This document shows, piece by piece, positions 43,009 through 51,004 of a stretch of 60,968 bases of DNA. Both the position numbers and the translations under genes were made by a program. Below the pieces are notes generated by a model. The model was not told where the DNA came from and made no database searches. It saw nothing but the letters and a program-made list of their open reading frames with translations. Position 1 is the first letter of the stretch, and each line of letters starts with the position of its first letter. The stretch comes from Bacteroidales bacterium (GTDB taxonomy: Bacteria > Bacteroidota > Bacteroidia > Bacteroidales > UBA932), in assembly GCA_017553405.1 (NCBI GenBank), contig JAFZME010000086.1:1-60968 (forward strand). The letters are read 5' to 3'.

Positions 43009-43862
43009 TATCGTATAATCTTCTTGATTCTGTTGGCCTCGCCGATGAGTTCGCGGACGGCGTCCTCGTCGAAGGAGTCGATGGCGTCGCGGAAGAGGTT
43101 CATTTTCCGGATATAGGTGTCGACCACGCGGAGGATGTTCTCGCGGTTCTGCGTGAGGATGGGTACCCACATATCGGCGTTGGACTTCGCGAGGCGCACG
43201 GTGGAGGAGAAGCCGCCGGAGGCAAGGTCGAAGATGTGCTTCTCGTCCTTTTCCTTGTCGAGGACCGTCAGTGCCAGGGCGAAGGAGGTGATATGGGAGA
43301 TGTGCGAGACATACGCCGTGTGGAGGTCGTGGGCGGAGGAGTCCATATAGAGCATTCTCATATTGAGAACGTTATACAGGTCTTCGATCTTCTTCAGGGC
43401 TGCAGGGGAGGATTCGGCCGCATCGGCGATGATGCAGGCGCGCCCGTCAAAGAGGTTCGGCATCGCCGCCCAGGGGCCGGAGTACTCGGTGCCGGCCATC
43501 GGGTGCGTCGACACGAACTGCTTGCGGCAGGGGTGATATTTCGTCTCGAGTCCTATACGCTCCTTCGTGGAGCAGACGTCGATGACGATCTTGTCCGCCG
43601 CGCCGGCCGCCTTGAAGCGGTCGAGGATGTCGGGGACCATCTTCGACGCCGTGCCCACGGGCACAGCCACGACGACGATGTCGCTCCCGTCGACGCAGCG
43701 CTCGAAGCTCACGATCTCGTCGGCGAGCCCCATCTTCGCGGCCGCCTCGGCGCTCACAGGGTCGCTCTCGACCCCCAGCACCCTCTCGCAGAACCCGCGC
43801 CTCTTCAGGTCGATCGCCATCGACCCGCCTATTAAACCTAAACCGATTATTCCTATCGTCAT
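43008..43862 (-). CDS. tyrA: Prephenate dehydrogenase
   Basis: Oxidises prephenate to 4-hydroxyphenylpyruvate for tyrosine. The 284 residues start MTIGIIGLGLIGGSMA, a complete NAD-binding glycine motif. The active-site region has STHPMAGTEYSGP and DLHTAYVSHISHI. No ACT domain follows. The start at MTIG is preferred since the frame upstream leads into the hairpin array. Coupled to the DAHP synthase gene by a 1-nt overlap, so tyrosine synthesis and pathway entry are made together. Confidence 0.93.
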   Translation of the reverse strand: MTIGIIGLGLIGGSMAIDLKRRGFCERVLGVESDPVSAEAAAKMGLADEIVSFERCVDGSDIVVVAVPVGTASKMVPDILDRFKAAGAADKIVIDVCSTKERIGLETKYHPCRKQFVSTHPMAGTEYSGPWAAMPNLFDGRACIIADAAESSPAALKKIEDLYNVLNMRMLYMDSSAHDLHTAYVSHISHITSFALALTVLDKEKDEKHIFDLASGGFSSTVRLAKSNADMWVPILTQNRENILRVVDTYIRKMNLFRDAIDSFDEDAVRELIGEANRIKKIIR

Positions 43863-43881
43863 AATTTGGTTCTTAAATGTT

Positions 43882-44059
43882 GTTCCGTTTACAAAACCAC
43901 CCCTTTTTTGTACACCGTTCATCACTTTTTGTCGTTCCGTTTACAAAACCACCCTGTTTTTGTGCACCGTTCATCATTTCGTATGCAAAAACAGCCCTTT
44001 TTGCCTACCAACTGCCCTCAGGCCTCAACTCGTAGGCAAAAAAGCCGGTTTTTGCCTAC
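43882..44059. repeat. Array of four A/T-stem hairpins, including a 43-nt direct repeat
   Basis: Two 43-nt direct repeats (43882-43924 and 43934-43976, 40 of 43 identical, both starting GTTCCGTTTACAAAACC and ending CACCGTTCATCA) each contain an ACAAAA/TTTTGT hairpin. They are followed by GTATGCAAAAA-6 nt-TTTTTGCCTAC (43981-44008, one mismatch) and GTAGGCAAAAA-6 nt-TTTTTGCCTAC (44032-44059, perfect 11 pairs). Centres are about 52, 42 and 50 nt apart. The last arm contains the stop codon of the rhamnosidase gene. All lie between that stop and the tyrA start. Confidence 0.85.
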
Positions 44060-46635
44060 AGCTCGCGCGAGACGGTGTAGGAGCCGGGGTCGTACTCGGA
44101 GGCGTAGTCGTCGCCGGGGAGGGTGACGGAGGCGGTGGAGCCGTCAGGGACGGTGAAACGCCACGTCCACGTGTCGCCCTCGTACTTCCACGAGCTCTTG
44201 ATGAGCCCGGCGGCGGAAGCGTAGGAAGCTTCGAGGCTGCCGAGACGCTTGTCGGGCACGGGCTTCATTATGATGTGCTTGAAGCCGGGCTCCGCGGGAT
44301 CGGCGGCGATGCCGGCAGCGGTCTCCCATATCCACTCACAGACGCAGCCGTAGGCGTAGTGGTTGAAGCTGTTCATACCCTTCGGTCCCATACCGTTTTC
44401 GAGCGTGTAGCTGTTCCAGCGCTCCCAGATGGTGGTGGCGCCGTTGTCGACGGAGTAGAGCCAGCTGGGGTTCTTGCGCTGGAAGAGCAGATCCCAGGCG
44501 ATGTCGGCCATACCGTTCTCGGTGAGGGTCGACATCAGGATGGATGTGCCGAGGAAACCGGTCTGGAGGCAACCTTCGTGCTCCGCGAAGTTCTCGCGGA
44601 GACGGGCGATCATCGCCTCGCGGGCTTCGCCTTCGACCAGGCCGTTGTGGAGCGCGAAGACAGCGGGTGTCTGCATCGTGTTGAGAAGCTCAAGCTTAAA
44701 TGTACCGTCTTCATTCAGGAATTCTTCCCTGAGATAGGCCTTGGCGCTTTCCGCCATAATCATATAGGTGGTGAAGTCGCGTTCGGTTGCGGCGGCCATA
44801 TCGGCCATCATCGCAGCGTCCATCGCCCAGTAGCAACCGGCGAGGAAATCCCAGTAGACTATGGATTCATCGAGTGGCTGCCATTTGCCGTTGGCATCCT
44901 TGTACTGCGCCTTGTGGCTGGCACTTTCGAGAGGCTCGTAGCTGAGCCAGTCGGCCCACTGGTAGTTGCCGTTCTCTGCCTTTATGTTCTCGTGCTTGAA
45001 CTGAGTTTCGTCGATGTGATTCATATAGAGGGCCATCGCATCCCAGTTCTCGTCGATGATCTCCGTGTCGCCGAACTGCTTCCAGACCACCCAGGGGACG
45101 ATGATGCCGGCGTCGGACCAGCCAAGGCGCATCATATTGCCGCCGTACTGTGCCGTGGGGGCGACTCCGGGGAAGGAGCCGGTCTCCGAGCGGGAGTCGC
45201 GCATATCCCTCATCCATTTGTGGAAGAAGGCGTCGGTGTTGGCGAAGAAGGTGCCGGTCTCCGTGAAGACCTGGGTGTCGGCCGTCCAGCCGAGGCGCTC
45301 GTTGCGCTGAGGGCAGTCGGTCGGGACCGAAAGGTAATTGGAGCGCTGGCCCCAAACGGTATTGGAAATGAGCTTGTTGATGCTCTCGTCACCTGTAGTG
45401 ATGGATCCGGTCTCAAGGCCTTTGGCGATGGATGTGACAGGAATGGACTCGATGCTGCGGATGGTCACGTCGCCGGTCGCCGTGATGGAAGCGAACCTGT
45501 AGCCGAAGAAGGTGCAGCGGGGGATGAAACGCACGAAACCCTTGTCGGCGCCGAAGATATAGGAAAGGATAAAGCCCTGGTCGGGAATACGCAGGTTGAG
45601 CCTGTGGACCGAACCCTCGGGGCCGTCCATCCCGCGGCTCTTGGCGCCGTTGCCGTCATTGAGGAGCTCACCGCCGAGGAAGGTCAGCTGAGTCCCTTCC
45701 GCTGCGGAGAACTCGAACGAAGGCACGGCGGAGGCGTTCTGGCCGAAGTCAACCACGAGAGTCTCCCCCTCGGCAATCTGCATCGGGGCGCCGGGAGCAT
45801 ACTCCCTGAGTATGACGACCTTGCCGTAGGCCTCTTCGGTGGAGTCGGCGATTTCCTTCCAGACGTAGGCGCGTACGGGCTTCAAAGCCAGATCCGGCCG
45901 CTGGTAGACTTCCGCTCCGTCGGAGGGGAAGATACTGCCGGCGAACTCGGAGTTGACTTCCGGGACGGAGAGCTTCTCCGGAGTGAGGAAGCCGGGCAGT
46001 TCGCGGGCGTCGTACTCTTCGCCGTCGAAGATGGCCGCGTGCTTGACGGGGCCTGCGATGCCGGCCTTCCAGGCTTCGGTGTCGGTGCCGAAGAGGGCGG
46101 TTGTGCCGTCTTTATATGTAACTTTGAGAACTGCTCTGAAGGCGCATTTCTTGCCCCTCATCCCGTCGTGGCCGCCGGGGGTGATGATCTTGTCGGCCCA
46201 CCAGCCGGGGGTCACCTGCGCCGAAAGTGCGTTGACCGCGCCGGAGCCGCACTTGAATGCGTCAGTGACGTCGTAGGTAAATGAGAGTTTGGTGTGCTTG
46301 TAGTGCGTGAATCCGGGCTTGAGGACCTCCTCTCCTATGAGCCTGCCGTTGACATAGATGTCGTAGACGCCGAGACCGGTCGTCATCCAGACCGCCTTTT
46401 CCACCGGCTTTTCATTCTTGAGTTCGGCGAGGAACCAGCTCGCTCCGTCGGCGGCGCGGCAGTTCTCCTTGGAATGGACTTCTCCCGTCACCACCGGCGC
46501 GTCAGCAACCGATATCCACTCCGACGCTTCCCAGGCGGAATCATCGAGGGCCTCAGCCCTTTTCCCAAAATATTCCGCCTCGGAACAGGCGACTGCAATG
46601 GCCGCCAGGGCCATCAGGCACAGAAATCTCTTCAT
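44056..46635 (-). CDS. Alpha-L-rhamnosidase, GH78 family, lipoprotein
   Basis: Removes terminal L-rhamnose from glycans. The 859-residue product has a lipoprotein signal with probable Cys17 (AVACSEAE), N-terminal carbohydrate-binding-like beta domains (AVWMTTGLGVYDIYVNGR), the Bac_rhamnosid domain and the (alpha/alpha)6 catalytic barrel. The hallmark VPTDCPQRNERLGWTADTQ, near residue 445, contains the catalytic-acid Glu region. Normally a Gly follows the Trp-Thr (WTGD), here Ala. It ends with the C-terminal beta domain. No SusC/SusD or regulator lies nearby, so it is an orphan rather than part of a utilisation locus in this window. The stop lies inside a hairpin. Confidence 0.93.
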   Translation of the reverse strand: MKRFLCLMALAAIAVACSEAEYFGKRAEALDDSAWEASEWISVADAPVVTGEVHSKENCRAADGASWFLAELKNEKPVEKAVWMTTGLGVYDIYVNGRLIGEEVLKPGFTHYKHTKLSFTYDVTDAFKCGSGAVNALSAQVTPGWWADKIITPGGHDGMRGKKCAFRAVLKVTYKDGTTALFGTDTEAWKAGIAGPVKHAAIFDGEEYDARELPGFLTPEKLSVPEVNSEFAGSIFPSDGAEVYQRPDLALKPVRAYVWKEIADSTEEAYGKVVILREYAPGAPMQIAEGETLVVDFGQNASAVPSFEFSAAEGTQLTFLGGELLNDGNGAKSRGMDGPEGSVHRLNLRIPDQGFILSYIFGADKGFVRFIPRCTFFGYRFASITATGDVTIRSIESIPVTSIAKGLETGSITTGDESINKLISNTVWGQRSNYLSVPTDCPQRNERLGWTADTQVFTETGTFFANTDAFFHKWMRDMRDSRSETGSFPGVAPTAQYGGNMMRLGWSDAGIIVPWVVWKQFGDTEIIDENWDAMALYMNHIDETQFKHENIKAENGNYQWADWLSYEPLESASHKAQYKDANGKWQPLDESIVYWDFLAGCYWAMDAAMMADMAAATERDFTTYMIMAESAKAYLREEFLNEDGTFKLELLNTMQTPAVFALHNGLVEGEAREAMIARLRENFAEHEGCLQTGFLGTSILMSTLTENGMADIAWDLLFQRKNPSWLYSVDNGATTIWERWNSYTLENGMGPKGMNSFNHYAYGCVCEWIWETAAGIAADPAEPGFKHIIMKPVPDKRLGSLEASYASAAGLIKSSWKYEGDTWTWRFTVPDGSTASVTLPGDDYASEYDPGSYTVSREL

Positions 46636-46662
46636 AAAATTCTCATTATTAGTGCAATCTTA

Positions 46663-46670
46663 CAAAGATA
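46663..46670 (-). promoter_or_regulatory. -7 promoter box of the rhamnosidase gene (TATCTTTG)
   Basis: Perfect TAnnTTTG on the minus strand, 27 nt before the ATG. At the -33 position is only TTAC. Confidence 0.55.
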
Positions 46671-46676
46671 ATATTT

Positions 46677-46708
46677 TTTGCCCAATTGCCGTAAATTCAC
46701 TATAATTG
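46677..46708 (+). promoter_or_regulatory. Promoter of the 277-residue lipoprotein gene
   Basis: TTTG, exactly 20 nt, TATAATTG (one mismatch). ATG follows 23 nt later. Divergent from the rhamnosidase promoter. Confidence 0.55.
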
Positions 46709-46731
46709 CGTAAATCAACATAAGTAGCATT

Positions 46732-47565
46732 ATGAAAAAGACATTTCTTCTTTTCCTTGCCGTACTGGCGGCAGTTCTGAGTTTCTCCTGTAAGAAGACC
46801 GCCGAGACAAAGGATCCTGACGGGAAAACGTGGGCCCTGATTTATGACAATGAAGGAGCGTACTTTGAATACGCATTCGATTTGTCATTGGGTAGCGGAA
46901 ACTTGGTCTGGACAGACCCCGTTTTCGGCCGGATTGAGGCAGGCAAAACATATTTGTATAATAAGGAAAGTGTCCATCCATATATTATAGAGCCGAAGGA
47001 AGACTATTGGAAGATGGTTATGTCTCAGGATGATTTTTATGAGACATATAGCTTCAAAAATATGACTCCGGATTCCGGCATCCTGGAAAATGCCGGAGGT
47101 TTTCAATTTAAGTTGAGAAGGGTTGCCTTTAAAACGGAGTATACCACCAATCTCTTCAGTCTCGATCAGAAAGATGCGCTTGATAAGTGCGTAGGTTATA
47201 TGGCTCTGACGAATGATTTGGGTCTTGCCAAATTGAAAGCATTGAAGGGATATAGCACGGAATTCCAGGCTACTATAATAAACGGCGAAGGAATTGCTGA
47301 TGACTACGAGGGCAAGGACGTTCATAATCATTTTGTCGTATTGAAGCATAACACCGGTTCGGTCAGTATCGCCGACAAGTGCTCGACAGCCGCCTTGAAG
47401 GGTGCTGCGGCGATAATTCTCTTCGTTCAGGGCGGTCAGTTGTACACAAGGGATATGATGGATTCTCTTCCTGCAGATCCCGTTATTCCGGTTATCTTCC
47501 TCGGGATAGATGATTTTACGCTGGAGAATATTGACAATGCTGATAAATTCGTTCCCGGGGTATAA
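46732..47565 (+). CDS. Hypothetical lipoprotein with PA-like C-terminal segment
   Basis: The 277 residues begin MKKTFLLFLAVLAAVLSFSC, giving a lipoprotein signal with Cys20, followed by KKTAETKD. The middle is beta-rich with many Tyr. Near residues 215-270 the pattern ADKCSTAALKGAAAIILFV, then DPVIPVIFLGIDD resembles a protease-associated (PA) domain, which usually mediates protein contact. That similarity is by eye and weak. Base composition is clearly more A/T-rich than the flanking genes, suggesting a foreign origin. Divergent from the rhamnosidase gene; function unknown. Confidence 0.8.
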   Translation: MKKTFLLFLAVLAAVLSFSCKKTAETKDPDGKTWALIYDNEGAYFEYAFDLSLGSGNLVWTDPVFGRIEAGKTYLYNKESVHPYIIEPKEDYWKMVMSQDDFYETYSFKNMTPDSGILENAGGFQFKLRRVAFKTEYTTNLFSLDQKDALDKCVGYMALTNDLGLAKLKALKGYSTEFQATIINGEGIADDYEGKDVHNHFVVLKHNTGSVSIADKCSTAALKGAAAIILFVQGGQLYTRDMMDSLPADPVIPVIFLGIDDFTLENIDNADKFVPGV

Positions 47566-47578
47566 CCCTTAAATTATT

Positions 47579-47609
47579 TTTGGAAATTAAAAAAAGTTGG
47601 CTACCTTTG
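47579..47609 (+). promoter_or_regulatory. Promoter of the tRNA gene
   Basis: TTTG, 19 nt, TACCTTTG: full match to the Bacteroidota consensus, 27 nt before the tRNA. Confidence 0.75.
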
Positions 47610-47636
47610 CATCCCCGTTCCCCAAGGGAAGTCAAT

Positions 47637-47711
47637 GAGGGCTTAGCTCAGTTGGTTTAGAGCGCCTGCTTGACAGGCAGGAGGTCAGCAGTTCAAGTCT
47701 GCTAGTCCTCA
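47637..47711 (+). tRNA. tRNA-Val, anticodon GAC
   Basis: 75-nt cloverleaf without encoded CCA. Acceptor GAGGGCT pairs AGTCCTC (one G-T), discriminator A. D stem is GCTC/GAGC with AGTTGG in the loop. Anticodon stem CCTGC/GCAGG with loop TTGACAG gives anticodon GAC. T stem is AGCAG/CTGCT with loop TTCAAGT. It reads the valine codons GUC and GUU. Preceded by a full promoter and followed by a terminator, so it is a single-gene unit. Confidence 0.95.
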
Positions 47712-47720
47712 CAGGAGGGG

Positions 47721-47769
47721 AGAGGCTGAATCTTTGGCAGCAATGTCAATCTTTCAGCCTCTTTTTTTA
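47721..47769 (+). terminator. Rho-independent terminator after tRNA-Val
   Basis: Ten-pair stem AGAGGCTGAA / TTCAGCCTCT with a 22-nt loop, followed by seven T. Confidence 0.8.
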
Positions 47770-47774
47770 TATTC

Positions 47775-48529
47775 TTACAGGAGTTTTCTCATCTCCTCTT
47801 CATCAGGAAGGAGCTCCTTTAGTTTTTCCTGGCTAGTCTTGTAGGTAGCTACTCCCATCGGACGCTGATAGTCTTGCAGAACGTATTCTACAAATGTTCT
47901 GTCAGCATCCTTGCAGAGAATGATGCCAACCGGCGCATTTTCCCATTCAAGGCGGTCATCATCGTCGATGATATGAAGGTAGTGTGACAGTTGGCCAAGA
48001 TAACTGGGCTTGAATTTGCCTTTCTTGAGTTCCACTACAACAGTCGCACGAAGAATTCGATTGAAAAACAACAGGTCTACCCAGTGGTCGTGTCCCAGTT
48101 TGTCGTAATGCACCTGACTGCCTGAGAAGGAGAAACCTTTGCCGGGAAAGCCATAAAGTCTTTATCATTTCCAATTTTGGCAGTCGGAACTGCCAAAATA
48201 TGATTGTCCTCGTTTTCGGCAGTTGAAACTGCCAAATTTGAGTCAAGTGCGCTCCATTGCTCGTAGAACGTCCTCATATTGCGAAGGTTTCTAGGAGAGA
48301 ATCCACGCAGCCCTGGCATCTCGGCAGATAACTGTCTGCTGATGGTATCAATAGCGTCCTTGCCCCAGAACCCCGTTCGCGAGTTGTTGGAGATATACCG
48401 CCCTATACCATAATAAAGAGCCAACTGCTCCTGGTTTACTCCGGCAAGGGCTTTTGCCTGGCTTTTGAGAATGGCCGCCTTGATCTGCTGGACGGCATCA
48501 TTATATTGCGCACTGAGTTTCTCTTTCAT
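47775..48529 (-). pseudogene. DUF1016 (YhcG-type) PDDEXK nuclease, internal deletion and frameshift
   Basis: The N-terminal domain (48529 down to about 48160; start MKEKLSAQYNDAVQQIKAAI, with LALYYGIGRYISNNSRTGFW and LRGFSPRNLRNMRTFYEQW) and the C-terminal PDDEXK domain (about 48150 down to 47775; GKGFSFSGSQVHYDKLG, WVDLLFFNRILRATVVVELK with the E-x-K pair, KPSYLGQLSHYL) are both recognisable but in different frames. The first frame stops at 48077 and the second has a TAA just upstream of the junction near 48165. Intact members have roughly 130 more residues between these domains, so an out-of-frame deletion is likely. The catalytic Asp and ExK remain. DUF1016 nucleases occur near restriction systems and mobile DNA. 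Confidence 0.8.
48175..48236. repeat. Two perfect short palindromes inside the DUF1016 coding region
   Basis: TTTTGGCAGT-CGGA-ACTGCCAAAA (48175-48198, 10 pairs) and GGCAGT-TGAA-ACTGCC with partly paired flanks (48214-48236). On the coding strand they encode the similar peptides LAVPTAK and LAVSTAE. They lie just before the deletion junction. Confidence 0.75.
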
Positions 48530-48567
48530 AGCGTCTCAAAACATTAGGTGCGCAATTTACGAATTAT

Positions 48568-50256
48568 TTATGCTATTTTTTCTATTTCGTTAGCCCTTGC
48601 TTCACTTAATCCTAACTTAAGTCTGACACGCTCAAGATATTTTCTTTCACGTGGACTGATCTCTCCGTCTTCAAGAACTGCCCGGACTTCCTCCAGGTAT
48701 TCTTTTTCGTCATCTGAAAGCGCAGGTGCGGCTAAGGACTCTTCAAGAAATGTAGCACGAGAGGCTGAAATCTCAAGTTTTTCTCTCAAGCGTTCAAGCA
48801 TCTTTCTTTCACGGGGGCCAATCTCTCCGTCTTCCAACATAAACTTCAACTCTCCAAGATATTCTTCTTCTGAAGGGGTGAGCGGCTGCGATACTGTTGC
48901 CGTTTGACAATCCTCGCTCTCAAACTGGGAGAGAGGAGCGAAATCGACTTCAAAAGAGAGGATGGCATTGTCTTTTTGTTGGAGTTTTTTATCCATTTCC
49001 TGAGACCAGTTTCCTGATAAGTCGAACAATGATTTGAGTTCTCCTTTAATTTTCAGCAACTCTGCACTATTAATCATACAGCTTTTCTGGGTTTCAATGG
49101 TCTCTGTTGCATGCAATAACGCTCCCTGAACGCGTTGCTTGCATAGACGCTGCCAACTTGGCTCTCCCTGAAGCCATACAAGATCTTCCGGGATGTAAGG
49201 TCTTCTTGTTGGGTGGAAAGATTGGTTTAAGTTAATGGCTTTACTTATTTGTTCAGTAAGACTTGTGTCGGATTGCTTTTCGGATGACCCATTAATATTT
49301 GGAATGTAATCAGAAACCTTGTCTAAGTTGTTCTTCCTTATTCCAATTGAAATGTTTTTCCGTATCGAATTACTCTCATTCTGCTCGGATTCATTCTTTG
49401 CCGTGATAGTGATTCTCGTAGCGCCAAGGCACTGCATCAGCCAGCAGAATTCGCGGATTTTATCTTCTATGAAAACAAGCTGATGTTCTTCCAAGGGCAG
49501 GTATTTTTTCGGCAAGTATGGGTGACCGACATAAAGTTGTCTTTCAAGCGGATGCCCTGCGGGGAAAATAATACCGGTTAAAGGGATATCCGATTTCTTG
49601 ACTACGGCGACACTGCTTAGATTGAGATTTGTGTATTTATCTACGACAAGAAGAACTTTCCTGTCGTGGTACGATTGTGAACAGAAAGATTCACAGAATG
49701 CTCTGTCCGATGAGATGAATCCATCTGTGGCCTCTGTCTTGAGGAGGGCACCGTCGTCATAAGTCTGATCTGTGGCATATTTTGAAACAAGAAACGCCTC
49801 TTTCCTAAGTTCACCTACTAAGTTATTTTTGTCGGCTGCCTGATTCCCGGCGCTTTCCAACGATTTTCGGATGCCATCGTGCAACCATACGTAAATAGGA
49901 GATCCTTCATCGCAGTACTTCAGACCCTCGTTGTAGGAGCGTAATGCGGAATCCGCACTTTTAATGTAGTCGTTGTAAATTTTGCCAAGTCGGTAGTACC
50001 AGTAGCTCTTGTATGTGCCCTTGTCGGTTTTAATTGCCTGGTTGAGACATAGAATCGCCTCGTTTGCCTGGCTTTCCTTAAGCCTGGCGTCAACTTCACG
50101 GTTGGTTACGTCAAACGGGTCTTCAGACTTGGCAAAAGACTCGGCCTTCTCTCGAACTTTTGTCAGAACCCTCTTGGATGAGTTCTTAAGTGCATCAAGA
50201 GAATTTTTCCGGAAAATGTCAAAGGATTTGGAAAGACTGAAATCTTTTTCGCTCAT
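48568..50256 (-). CDS. TPR protein with tandem EDGEI-RER C-terminal repeats, 562 residues
   Basis: Unnamed, probably cytosolic. The N-terminal 60 residues are basic (SLSKSFDIFRKNSLDALKNS). TPR-like helices follow at about 60-140 (NEAILCLNQAIKTDKGTYKS, KIYNDYIKSADSALRSYNEG). The middle has a globular region with VLLVVDKYTNLNLSSVAVV and a EFCWLMQCLGATRITITAKN stretch. The C-terminus is a tandem repeat of about 52 residues: residues 459-512 (EEEYLGELKFMLEDGEIGPR, then ERKMLERLREKLEIS) and 513-562 (EKEYLEEVRAVLEDGEISPR, then ERKYLERVRLKLGLS). I have seen this short helical motif at the ends of other bacterial proteins but know no function. Last gene of a three-gene minus-strand operon; A/T-rich. 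Confidence 0.85.
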   Translation of the reverse strand: MSEKDFSLSKSFDIFRKNSLDALKNSSKRVLTKVREKAESFAKSEDPFDVTNREVDARLKESQANEAILCLNQAIKTDKGTYKSYWYYRLGKIYNDYIKSADSALRSYNEGLKYCDEGSPIYVWLHDGIRKSLESAGNQAADKNNLVGELRKEAFLVSKYATDQTYDDGALLKTEATDGFISSDRAFCESFCSQSYHDRKVLLVVDKYTNLNLSSVAVVKKSDIPLTGIIFPAGHPLERQLYVGHPYLPKKYLPLEEHQLVFIEDKIREFCWLMQCLGATRITITAKNESEQNESNSIRKNISIGIRKNNLDKVSDYIPNINGSSEKQSDTSLTEQISKAINLNQSFHPTRRPYIPEDLVWLQGEPSWQRLCKQRVQGALLHATETIETQKSCMINSAELLKIKGELKSLFDLSGNWSQEMDKKLQQKDNAILSFEVDFAPLSQFESEDCQTATVSQPLTPSEEEYLGELKFMLEDGEIGPRERKMLERLREKLEISASRATFLEESLAAPALSDDEKEYLEEVRAVLEDGEISPRERKYLERVRLKLGLSEARANEIEKIA

Positions 50257-50279
50257 ACGAGTTGTTCAGTATTGCCCAG

Positions 50280-50693
50280 TCAGGCTTTAGATGAAAACAT
50301 TTTTTTTCTCTCGTCAATCAAATCCGATTGCAAGGATGGCTGATCTTGATTTTCAGGGGATGAGTTCTCTTGTATCAGTTGAATTTGTGGCTGGACAGGC
50401 TGCTCTTCCGGAGCCGGGGCTGGCGATGCGCCAGTCTTGTCCACTTTAACATAAAACTTGGTCTCGTCCATAACGAGGAATCTGATGCCGTCAATGGTTC
50501 CGATTGCCGTCAGCGACCAAATAATCCCCTGCATTGTGCCATCTATAATATAATGAATCAAGGCAAAGAAATATAGTGCGCAAAAAATGCATCCGGACCA
50601 CACCTTGCCGAGATAAAACCTGTGGGCGCCCGCCCAGCCGAAGAAAATGCCGAGAAGACCGGCAATAGTTTTTCTGTCAATGTTCTTTTTCAT
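50280..50693 (-). CDS. TM2-domain membrane protein
   Basis: 137 residues. The N-terminal TM2 domain has a KTIAGLLGIFFGWAGAHRFY segment (first helix with GxxGxHRFYLGK), then IFCALYFFALIHYIID and a short acidic loop with the WSLTAIGTIDGIRFLVM helix. TM2 proteins are small, two- or three-helix membrane proteins of unclear function. Here a soluble tail of about 60 residues rich in Pro, Gln and Glu (PAPAPEEQPVQPQIQLIQEN) follows, suggesting a cytoplasmic binding partner, perhaps the TPR protein encoded 23 nt downstream (inference). The 73-residue gene is 5 nt upstream. Confidence 0.85.
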   Translation of the reverse strand: MKKNIDRKTIAGLLGIFFGWAGAHRFYLGKVWSGCIFCALYFFALIHYIIDGTMQGIIWSLTAIGTIDGIRFLVMDETKFYVKVDKTGASPAPAPEEQPVQPQIQLIQENSSPENQDQPSLQSDLIDERKKMFSSKA

Positions 50694-50698
50694 AATAT

Positions 50699-50920
50699 TT
50701 ATCCTATTTGTTTAACATCAAGAAAAGCCGTACTTAAAATGCCGGCACGGCGGATATCAATACCGTAAATACGCATAAACGCATTGACGACTTCCTGCCC
50801 TCCATTACTTAGGACGGGGTTGCCGTAGGAATTAGTGACGAGATCGACGGACATTCCCGGCTCTATACGTATGCCGTTGAATTGTGTCAGCCGTTTGGTT
50901 GAGATGATAAAGCGTGGCAC
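50699..50920 (-). CDS. Small conserved protein, 73 residues (possibly DUF6140)
   Basis: MPRFIISTKRLTQFNGIRI begins a compact, mixed alpha/beta small protein with no Cys, signal or membrane segment. GGQEVVNAFMRIYGIDIRRA forms a likely helix and a short C-terminal strand region follows. I believe near-identical small proteins (annotated DUF6140) occur in Bacteroides next to TM2 genes, but cannot verify this. First gene of the operon with the TM2 and TPR genes. The structured RNA and its terminator lie directly upstream (50971-51197). Confidence 0.78.
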   Translation of the reverse strand: MPRFIISTKRLTQFNGIRIEPGMSVDLVTNSYGNPVLSNGGQEVVNAFMRIYGIDIRRAGILSTAFLDVKQIG

Positions 50921-50970
50921 AATGAATACAGTTTAACCGCCAGCGCCCCGGAAGCGGGAAAAAACATAAT

Positions 50971-51004
50971 AAAAAAGGCTAGGGAACTATCATCCTCCCT
51001 AGTC
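50971..51004 (-). terminator. Rho-independent terminator of the structured RNA
   Basis: On the minus strand, stem GACTAGGGA / TCCCTAGCC (with one G-T) and a 10-nt loop, followed by six T. It lies 50 nt upstream of the 73-residue gene, so it would either end an independent small RNA or attenuate the downstream operon. Confidence 0.75.

Noticed and set aside
43882..43976. CRISPR array from the 43-nt direct repeats
   Set aside because: Only two copies with a 9-nt spacer, no leader and no cas genes.
44032..44059. Simple transcription terminator of the rhamnosidase gene
   Set aside because: The stop codon lies in the hairpin arm and no T-run follows on the minus strand, so it is better described as a member of the hairpin array.
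47637..47711. tRNA-Asp
   Set aside because: The anticodon in loop TTGACAG is GAC (valine); tRNA-Asp would need GTC.
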